DNA of 64,000 bases from Hymenobacter jeongseonensis (lineage in GTDB: Bacteria; Bacteroidota; Bacteroidia; Cytophagales; Hymenobacteraceae): NCBI RefSeq assembly GCF_015694725.1, contig NZ_JADQDQ010000001.1:558001-622000 (forward strand). Direction: 5' to 3'. The notes beneath the pieces were generated by a model that saw nothing but the letters and a program-made list of their open reading frames with translations, had not been told where the DNA came from and searched no databases. The position numbers and the translations under genes were made by a program. Of the stretch, positions 57,817-64,000 are shown piece after piece. The first letter of the stretch is position 1; each line of letters starts with the position of its first letter.

Positions 57817-58371
57817 CTAAGGGAACCTATTTAGCTGCTTGTTCAAACGGTGGGATTGTAAAGGTTTCTCCAAGACCAGCAGCGTCAGCGGCTGCTTGGG
57901 GATGCCGTAGCGCGGGTCGGTGGGGAAGGGCTCGGTGGCGCCGGTTTGGTGGTAGCCCAGCCGCTCGTAGAAGGCAATGAGTTCGGGGCGCACCGAAATG
58001 ACGGTCATCTTGCTCACCGTGCAGCCGTGCTGGCGGCCGTAGTCCTCGGCGCCTTGAATCAGGAATTTGCCCACGCCTTGGCCCTGGCTCGTGGGCGCCA
58101 CGGCCAGCATGCCCAGGTAGACTTTGTTGCCCGTGGAGTGGGCGTAGAAACTGCCCAGCAACTCGTCGTTTTCTCTCAGGCAGAGCAGCATGGCGGCATC
58201 ATGCACGGCCAGCATTTCGCGGATTCCTTCTTCGTCGATGCGCTGGCCGTCAAGCAGGTGGCCTTCGGAGGTCCAGCCCTGGCGGGACGAGTCGCCGCGG
58301 TAGGCGCTGTTCACGAGGGCCGTGAGGCGCGGGGCATCGGCGGGGTTAGCAGTGGTGAGGCGAAAAGTCAT
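57817..58371 (-). CDS. GNAT-family N-acetyltransferase
   Basis: 184 residues from the ATG at 58371 (MTFRLTTANPADAPRLTALV). The longer frame upstream covers a repeat and is not credible. The acetyl-CoA binding motif is LAVAPTSQGQGVGKFLI (Q-x-x-G-x-G), and ELIAFYERLGYHQTG is the usual end of the fold. The substrate is unknown. Confidence 0.92.
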   Translation of the reverse strand: MTFRLTTANPADAPRLTALVNSAYRGDSSRQGWTSEGHLLDGQRIDEEGIREMLAVHDAAMLLCLRENDELLGSFYAHSTGNKVYLGMLAVAPTSQGQGVGKFLIQGAEDYGRQHGCTVSKMTVISVRPELIAFYERLGYHQTGATEPFPTDPRYGIPKQPLTLLVLEKPLQSHRLNKQLNRFP

Positions 58372-58394
58372 GGGTAAAAATTGAGCTAAAAGTC

Positions 58395-58518
58395 CGTCAT
58401 GCCAAGCGCCGCAAAGCATCTTGCTCGCACCATCTGTCATGCTGACGAAGTAAGCATCTTCTGAGGTTAGAACAAGTTGTTCAGAGGTTAAAAGATGCTT
58501 CGCCAGCTCAGCATGACA
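58395..58518. repeat. REP-like repeat, GTCATGC family, divergent copy
   Basis: GTCATGCCAAGCGCCGCAAA, then AGCATCTTGCTCGCAC near 58395-58430, followed by GTCATGCTGACGAAG and, in reverse, AGATGCTTCGCC and CAGCATGAC ending near 58518. It is related to 10030-10126 and 62221-62317 but less regular. It sits between the GNAT gene and the OpuB permease gene. Confidence 0.75.
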
Positions 58519-58533
58519 GCCTTTTGTTATTAT

Positions 58534-60105
58534 TTACTGCCGCAAGTACCGCCCCAACTCCGACACCGACGCAATGCCCAATTCCTGCGCCTGTTGCTGG
58601 CGCATGAGCAGGGCGTAGGTGTTGTTGAAACCCAGCGGGGCCAGCCATTCCAGATTGTAGCGCCGCCGGAATTCGTGGCGCACGTAGTTGAGCACGGCAT
58701 CGGGCCGGCCGCCCAGTGAATCGACCACGGCGGGCGTGGGCTGCAGCAGCACGAGCAAGCCCGTGCCAGTGTATTCCGGGTAGAGGTCGATGGCGCCGTC
58801 GCGCAGGGCATCGAAGCAGATGGTGGTGCCGCCGAGGCCGGTTTTGGTTTGCACGGCTAGGTTGGTATTGCCGCGAATGAGGGCGGCATACATCTCGGCC
58901 AGAATGTACTGCTCGGCAAAAATTTTGGAGCCCAGGCGCACGGCCGGGGCGCCTTCCACGCTGGGGCGAGGTGCCCGCCACAGCCCGCGCCGCCGCAAAA
59001 ATCCTTCGGCAATGGCTTGGGGCGACTGGTGGAGGTGGTCGGCGCGGTAGTTCAGGTTGGTCATTGCTGAATCCGAAATCTGGCCATCGAGCTGCGCCAG
59101 CACGGCGGTCAGCTCGGGGTGTTCGCGCAGTAGGGCGGGGCGCACCACGGGCACGGCGTAATAGGGCGGAAACACGCGGCGGTCGTCGCGCAGCACCCGG
59201 AGGTTGTAAGCTTGAATGCGGCCATCGGTAGAGTAGCCGTCGATGACGTCCACGTTGGCGTTGCGGGCGGCTTCGTAGACCAGCGTGGGAGCCAGCACCA
59301 CGCTGGGCAAGCGCGTGAGGCCGTAGGTTTTGGTGAGACTGGGCAGGCCATCGGCCCGGCCCACGAACTCGGGGCTAAAGCCAGCCAGCAGCTTGCCCGT
59401 GGCGCGGGGCAGCAGGTAGAGCGCGCCTAGCAGCGGCAACGCCACCAGCAGGCCCACACCCACTTGGCCCAGGCGGCGGGCGCTTAGCTTCTGCACGCCA
59501 CCCAGCAGCGCATCAAAAGCTACCGCCAGTCCGGCCGCCGGGAGGGCCCCGGCCAGTATCATGGCCGGGTTGTTCAGGGCAATGCCCCCGAAGATGAATT
59601 CGCCCAGCCCGCCCGCCGCCACGTAGGCCGCCAGCGTGGCCACGCCCACATTGATAACGGCCGCTGTGCGAATGCCCGCCATCAGCACTGGCAGCGCCAG
59701 CGGCAATTCTACTTGGCCCAGCACCTGCCCGTCGGTGAGGCCGAGGCCGCGGGCGGCTTCCACCACGGCTGGTGCCACGCCCCGAATGCCGGCCAGCGTG
59801 TTGCGAATAATAGGCAGCAGCGAATACAAGAACAGCGCGAAAATGGCCGGCTTCGGTCCAATGCCCAGCAGCGGAATCAGGAAGCCGAGCAACGCAATAC
59901 TGGGCACCGTTTGCAGTACGCCCGCCAGCCCCAGCACCAGGGGCGCCCAGCGCGGCCGCCGCGATAGCCACAGCCCCACGGGCACGCCCAGCAGCACCGC
60001 CAGCAGCAGCGAGCCCGCCGTTAGGCCGATGTGCTGCAGGGTTTGTTCGCCGAGCTTGCCGGCCTGCTCGCGCCAAAAGGTGAGCAGCGCGGTTAGCGTT
60101 TCCAT
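58534..60105 (-). CDS. OpuB-type compatible-solute ABC permease fused to substrate-binding domain
   Basis: 523 residues. Residues 1-215 are a BetT/OpuB-type permease with about six membrane segments and the EAA loop EAARGLGLTDGQVLGQVELP. From about 255 the protein is an OpuAC-like binding domain (VGRADGLPSLTKTYGLTRLP, SKIFAEQYILAEMYAALIRG, DLYPEYTGTGLLVLL). The fusion replaces the usual separate permease and binding protein for choline, glycine betaine or carnitine uptake. Its start overlaps the ATPase gene by 13 bases, so they form one operon. Confidence 0.93.
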   Translation of the reverse strand: METLTALLTFWREQAGKLGEQTLQHIGLTAGSLLLAVLLGVPVGLWLSRRPRWAPLVLGLAGVLQTVPSIALLGFLIPLLGIGPKPAIFALFLYSLLPIIRNTLAGIRGVAPAVVEAARGLGLTDGQVLGQVELPLALPVLMAGIRTAAVINVGVATLAAYVAAGGLGEFIFGGIALNNPAMILAGALPAAGLAVAFDALLGGVQKLSARRLGQVGVGLLVALPLLGALYLLPRATGKLLAGFSPEFVGRADGLPSLTKTYGLTRLPSVVLAPTLVYEAARNANVDVIDGYSTDGRIQAYNLRVLRDDRRVFPPYYAVPVVRPALLREHPELTAVLAQLDGQISDSAMTNLNYRADHLHQSPQAIAEGFLRRRGLWRAPRPSVEGAPAVRLGSKIFAEQYILAEMYAALIRGNTNLAVQTKTGLGGTTICFDALRDGAIDLYPEYTGTGLLVLLQPTPAVVDSLGGRPDAVLNYVRHEFRRRYNLEWLAPLGFNNTYALLMRQQQAQELGIASVSELGRYLRQ

Positions 60106-61076
60106 GCGTCCTCCTCTCGTTGCAACGCCTGCCCGAACGCGGCCATAAGTTCCGCCACCGTAAAAGGCAATGCGGAGGAAGCATCGTCGGCACTGGTCAG
60201 GGCCTCCAGGGCTTCATTTACCGTGGTTTGAATACTGAAAGTGTCTGAGCTGCCGGGGTTGTTATCTAACCTATTCAATTGCGGAATGTCGCCAAAAACG
60301 TCGCCCAACGTTAGGGTGCGCAACTGCAGCGCCAGCCGTTCAGCTGCGAAAAATCTTCGCACAAAGTCGTTGGCTGGTTGAAATAGCAGCTCGCGGGGCG
60401 TGCCCAGCTGCTGCACTTGCCCCGCCTCAAGTAAGAGTATGCGGTCGGCCAGCTCGAAGGCTTCGGTCACGTCGTGAGTTACCATCACCATCGTTTTGTT
60501 GCGCAGCTCCTCCAGCTCCCGAAACTCGCGGCGGATGCTACTGCGGGTGAGCGGGTCGAGGGCGCCGAAAGGCTCATCGAGGAGGATGATGGGCGGGTCG
60601 GCGGCCAGGGCGCGGGCCAGGCCCACGCGCTGCTGCTGCCCACCCGATAATTGATGCGGATACTGGTTGGCGTAGCGCTCCGGCGGCAGGTGCAACCGGG
60701 TGAGCAGGGCCGTGGTGCGCGCCGCAATGGCCGCCGGCGCGTGCCTGAGCAGGCGCGGGACCACGGCCACGTTTTCGGCCACGGTGTAGTGCGGCAGCAA
60801 GCCCACTTGCTGAATGACGTAGCCGATGCCGCGCCGCAGGGTTTCGGGCTGCTGGCGCAGCACATTCTGGCCGTTGATTTCCACCGTGCCGCTGTCGGGC
60901 TCAATCAGCCGGTTGAGCATCTTGAGCAGGGTGGTTTTGCCGCAGCCGCTGGGCCCGAGCAGCACCAGGGTTTCGCCGGCGGCTAGCTCAAAACTCACTT
61001 CCTGCACCACGGTGTGCGCTCCAAAGCGCTTGCTGAGGTGAGAAACGCGGACAACGGGCGAAGGTGTAGCAGGCAT
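60093..61076 (-). CDS. OpuA/OpuC-type ABC transporter ATP-binding protein
   Basis: 327 residues from the ATG at 61076 (MPATPSPVVRVSHLSKRFGA). The frame is open far upstream, but that part overlaps the divergent DUF1028 gene. Walker A GPSGCGKTTLLKMLNRL, signature LSGGQQQRVGLARAL, Walker B IILLDEPFGALDP. The C-terminal 80 residues are where ProV/OpuCA carry CBS domains. Only a short non-canonical remnant is present. It drives the OpuB-like permease fusion. Confidence 0.94.
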   Translation of the reverse strand: MPATPSPVVRVSHLSKRFGAHTVVQEVSFELAAGETLVLLGPSGCGKTTLLKMLNRLIEPDSGTVEINGQNVLRQQPETLRRGIGYVIQQVGLLPHYTVAENVAVVPRLLRHAPAAIAARTTALLTRLHLPPERYANQYPHQLSGGQQQRVGLARALAADPPIILLDEPFGALDPLTRSSIRREFRELEELRNKTMVMVTHDVTEAFELADRILLLEAGQVQQLGTPRELLFQPANDFVRRFFAAERLALQLRTLTLGDVFGDIPQLNRLDNNPGSSDTFSIQTTVNEALEALTSADDASSALPFTVAELMAAFGQALQREEDAWKR

Positions 61077-61199
61077 GGTGAGAGTAGGGAGGCAAGGTAA
61101 ACCCAACCGGTGCAATTCGGTTTGGGTGGTACGGCTGCAGTCGTGGGCTCCGGCCCGTACCTTGGCCGCTCTATCAATCCCACTCTTCTTCCCCATTCC

Positions 61200-62195
61200 A
61201 TGTTGCACAAATACCTGCTGCCGCTGCTGTTCCTCTTGTTGCTGCCTCTGCCCGCCACGGCGCAGATGTACTCCACTACCGACCCTTTTGCACATACCTT
61301 CAGCATTGTAGCCCGCGACCCGGCCACCGGCGAAATGGCCGTGGCCGTACAAAGCCACTGGTTTTCGGTGGGCACGTCCGTAAGTTGGGGCGAGGCCGGC
61401 GTGGGCGTGGTGGCCACGCAGTCGTTCACGAATAAGTCCTTCGGCTTGCGCGGGCTGGCACTGCTGAAAAGTGGCAAAACCGCCCAGCAAGCGCTGGACG
61501 AATTACTCTCCAACGACGACGGCCGCGACGTGCGCCAAGTCGCCATCCTCGACAATCAGGGCCGCGTGGCCGTGCACACCGGCAAAAAATGCGTCGACAA
61601 AGCCGGCCACATTACCGGCACTCAGTTCTCGGTGCAGGCCAACATGATGCTCTCCGACAAAGTATGGCCCGCCATGGCCAAGGCCTACGAGCAGAACGCC
61701 AAACTGCCCCTGGCCGAGCGGGTGCTGGCCGCCCTCGAGGCTGCCGAAGCCCAGGGCGGCGACATTCGCGGCCGGCAATCGGCGGCGTTGCTCGTGGTGC
61801 GCGGCACCGCCACCGAAGGCCCCTGGGCCGACCGCCTCGTGGACCTGCGCGTGGACGACCACGCCGCCCCGCTCCCCGAGCTGCGCCGCCTCCTGAGCCT
61901 GCACCGCGCCTACGAGCACATGAACGCCGGCGACCTCGCCGTGGAGAAAAACGACATGCCCACCGCCATCCGCGAGTATGAGGCCGCCGAAAAGATGTTT
62001 CCCAAAAACTTGGAAATGAAGTACTGGCACGCCATCACCCTCGCCAACAAGCAGCAGGTGCCCGCCGCGCTGGCCCTGCTCCGCCCCATATTCAAGCAGG
62101 AACCCAACTGGCGTACCCTCACCGAGCGCCTGCCCAAAGTAGGCCTCCTCACGGTAACGGACGCGGAGTTGAAACAGATTCTGGCGTTGAAATAA
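61200..62195 (+). CDS. secreted DUF1028 protein (Ntn-hydrolase-like) with C-terminal extension
   Basis: 331 residues from ATG 61200. Signal peptide (HKYLLPLLFLLLLPLPATAQ). DUF1028 core begins TFSIVARDPATGEMAVAVQS, with WGEAGVGVVATQSFTNKSFG and DKAGHITGTQFSVQANMML. The last 110 residues form a TPR-like helical tail (LAVEKNDMPTAIREYEAAEK). The DUF1028 core starts after the signal peptide, and function is unknown. Divergent from the ABC operon by about 120 bases. Confidence 0.92.
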   Translation: MLHKYLLPLLFLLLLPLPATAQMYSTTDPFAHTFSIVARDPATGEMAVAVQSHWFSVGTSVSWGEAGVGVVATQSFTNKSFGLRGLALLKSGKTAQQALDELLSNDDGRDVRQVAILDNQGRVAVHTGKKCVDKAGHITGTQFSVQANMMLSDKVWPAMAKAYEQNAKLPLAERVLAALEAAEAQGGDIRGRQSAALLVVRGTATEGPWADRLVDLRVDDHAAPLPELRRLLSLHRAYEHMNAGDLAVEKNDMPTAIREYEAAEKMFPKNLEMKYWHAITLANKQQVPAALALLRPIFKQEPNWRTLTERLPKVGLLTVTDAELKQILALK

Positions 62196-62220
62196 TCGTT
62201 AGCATGCCATGATTTGTATC

Positions 62221-62317
62221 GTCATGCAGAGCGCAGCGAAGCATCTTGCTTGTGTTAGTAATTCAATCGTCAAGATTAGTGGTAGCACGCGAGATGCTTC
62301 GCTGCGCTCTGCATGAC
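62221..62317. repeat. REP-doublet, GTCATGCAGAGCGC family, copy 2
   Basis: Arms 62221-62252 and 62286-62317, nearly perfect reverse complements with changes near the inner end. The 33-base centre is clearly similar to that of 10030-10126. It lies between the DUF1028 and M28 genes. Confidence 0.93.
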
Positions 62318-62347
62318 GTTCTTTTGTAATTCGTGGTATTCACTTAA

Positions 62348-64000
62348 ATGCTAATGAAGTTCTTTTTCTCTTTAAGCATCCTCGCCAGCGTAAGCCTCAC
62401 CGGCACTGCGCAGGCGCAAGCGCCGCTCACGGTGCCCGCCCCCGTCAAGCAAGTGCTCGACCAAGTGCAGCCCGCCGCCATCAAAGCGCACATTGCGTAC
62501 CTGGCCGACGACCGCCTGCAGGGCCGCCAGGCCGGCACGCCCGGCTACCAGATGGCCGTCGATTACGTCACGAAGCAGTTGAAAAGCCTGGGCGTGCAGC
62601 CCGCCGGCGAAGGCGGAACTTACGTTCAAAAAATAAAGCTGCGGAAAGCTTTCCTCAAGCCCGGCGCCATCTTCACGGCCCGCGAGGGCCAAACAGCCAC
62701 GCCGCTCACGGCCGGCCAGGACTACATCATTTACCCCAGCCCCGAACTGCCCGCTACCACCGTTACGGATGCGCCGCTAGCTTTTGCGGGCTTCGGAATC
62801 AGCGCCCCCGAGCTGGGCTACGACGACTACGCCGGCCTCGACGTGAAAGGCAAAGTGGTGGTAATTGTGCGCGGCGCGCCCCGCACGTTTGCCTCCACGG
62901 TGGCCTCGGCCAGCCAGGATTTGTCGGGCATTTTGCAGGCGGCGGCCAAACGCGGGGCCGTGGGGCTGATTGTGGCCTCGACCCGCGCCGGCGCGCTGCC
63001 GGATTTGAAGCGCGGCACCTACAGCGTGCTGGGTCCCAAGGGCAAGGTGGCGGCGTCGCGCACCTTTGCCGTGAGCAGCCAGCAGCAGCTCTACGCGGCG
63101 GTTAGCGCCGCCACGCTGCAGCGCCTCATGCAAACGGCCGGGCTGGACACGGCTACGGTTTTTGCCTCAATGAAGGGCGGCAAGCCGGCTTCGTCGCCGT
63201 TGAAAACCATCGTCAGCGCCAGCGCGCAGTCCACGTATCAGGACATTGAGAGCTACAACGTGGTGGGCAAAGTCACGGGCTCCGATGCCACGCTGCGCAA
63301 GGAGTACGTGGTGCATTCCGCCCACCTCGACCATCTCGGCATCACCGCCCCGGTGAAGGGTGACTCCATCAACAACGGCGCCCACGACAATGCCTCGGGC
63401 GTGGCGTGCGTGCTGGAAATTGCCAAAATCTACTCCAAGCTGAAGGAGAAGCCCAAGCGCAGCATGCTGTTCGTGTTTATGACTGGCGAGGAATTGGGCC
63501 TGCTCGGTTCGGCCGCGTTTGCCGCCAACCCCACGGTGCCCAAAGCCAGCATCGTGGCCGATGTGAACATGGACATGCCCACCATCATTGCGCCGCTGCT
63601 GTCGGTGGTGGCGCTGGGCGGCCAGCACTCCACGCTGCTGGAGCCCGTGGCCCGCGCCGCCGCCTACATGGGCATTGCCCTGGAGCCGGACCCCGAGCCG
63701 GAGCAAAACCGCTTCATCCGCAGCGACCAATACAACTTCGTAACGGCCGGCATCCCCGCCCTGCACATCAAATACGGCAACAAAACCGCCGACGGCAAAA
63801 ACAACCTCAGCGAAGAGGTGCAGAAGTGGCGCGCTGTCACTTACCACAAACCGCAGGACGATATCAACGGCGCTTTCGACTTCGAAGCTGGCAAGAAATA
63901 CGTGCAGTTCTGCTTCCTAATTGGCTACCAGGTGGCGCAAAACCCCGTGCGCCCCACTTGGAATAAAGGCGACTTCTTCGGCCAGCGCTACGGCAGCCGG
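62348..64000 (+). CDS. M28-family metallopeptidase, C-terminus missing
   Basis: Open from ATG 62348 (MLMKFFFSLSILASVSLTGT) to the window end, 551 codons, no stop. An alternative start is at 62354. It has a signal peptide, then an N-terminal domain, then a PA-like domain (FAGFGISAPELGYDDYAG), and the M28 metal region: HSAHLDHLGI, NNGAHDNASGVACVLEIA, MTGEELGLLGSAAF, DVNMDMP, and RSDQYNFVTAGIPALHIKYG, where the usual SDH is SDQ, so the last ligand is unusual. It is probably an exported aminopeptidase. Confidence 0.92.
   Translation, partial: MLMKFFFSLSILASVSLTGTAQAQAPLTVPAPVKQVLDQVQPAAIKAHIAYLADDRLQGRQAGTPGYQMAVDYVTKQLKSLGVQPAGEGGTYVQKIKLRKAFLKPGAIFTAREGQTATPLTAGQDYIIYPSPELPATTVTDAPLAFAGFGISAPELGYDDYAGLDVKGKVVVIVRGAPRTFASTVASASQDLSGILQAAAKRGAVGLIVASTRAGALPDLKRGTYSVLGPKGKVAASRTFAVSSQQQLYAAVSAATLQRLMQTAGLDTATVFASMKGGKPASSPLKTIVSASAQSTYQDIESYNVVGKVTGSDATLRKEYVVHSAHLDHLGITAPVKGDSINNGAHDNASGVACVLEIAKIYSKLKEKPKRSMLFVFMTGEELGLLGSAAFAANPTVPKASIVADVNMDMPTIIAPLLSVVALGGQHSTLLEPVARAAAYMGIALEPDPEPEQNRFIRSDQYNFVTAGIPALHIKYGNKTADGKNNLSEEVQKWRAVTYHKPQDDINGAFDFEAGKKYVQFCFLIGYQVAQNPVRPTWNKGDFFGQRYGSR

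Overview
The window looks like chromosomal DNA from a high-GC member of the Bacteroidota, most likely Hymenobacter or a close relative. Pointers are three secreted proteins with type IX secretion C-terminal domains (two type A, one gliding-type CHU_C/type B), a DUF6377-type membrane regulator, BY-kinase style exopolysaccharide genes, and short dispersed inverted repeats between GC-rich genes. No rRNA, tRNA or CRISPR array was seen. The genus is an inference.

Layout. 1-11.9 kb is a metabolic and stress block, almost all on the minus strand: a UvrA2-like ATPase, MsrB, a small PH-like protein, an NCS1 permease, GlpD, and a split 5-oxoprolinase operon (pxpB, pxpC, pxpA) ending in an Nramp-like transporter. 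11.9-16.2 kb holds two convergent lipoprotein peptidases (M1 and S8) separated by a strong hairpin. 16.2-17.3 kb is a gene-poor gap with a decayed transposase.

17.3-49.5 kb is a large exopolysaccharide locus in three transcription units. A plus-strand unit (17.3-26.7 kb) has the initiating phosphoglycosyltransferase, a WecG/TagA glycosyltransferase and a seven-gene cassette that probably makes or tailors an unusual nucleotide sugar: SDR, RmlC-like epimerase, TylC3-like C-methyltransferase, sugar nucleotidyltransferase, PIG-L deacetylase, DUF4910 protein and a 2OG-Fe(II) oxygenase-like protein. A minus-strand unit (42.7 to 30.9 kb) has Wza, Wzc, Wzx, a Wzy-like protein and five glycosyltransferases, several coupled by 4-base ATGA overlaps. 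A divergent plus-strand unit (43.3-47.7 kb) makes GDP-fucose (gmd, fcl) and adds two more glycosyltransferases. The two divergent units start from related leader elements that each contain a terminator-like hairpin. The interior of the locus is bracketed by two secreted beta-helix proteins whose genes share about 1.1 kb of near-identical DNA in inverted orientation, so the intervening 18 kb could invert and exchange the promoters and N-termini of these two proteins.

49.5-57.8 kb holds a universal-stress-type protein converging on a Crp/Fnr regulator with an N-terminal cysteine cluster, a 2.9 kb decayed AT-rich island with a broken serine recombinase, and a large FG-GAP/Ig-like type IX cargo protein. 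57.8-64 kb holds a GNAT acetyltransferase, an OpuB-type compatible-solute ABC transporter with a permease-binding protein fusion, a DUF1028 protein and an M28 peptidase cut by the window end.

All functions are read from motifs and family resemblance by eye. No database search was run.
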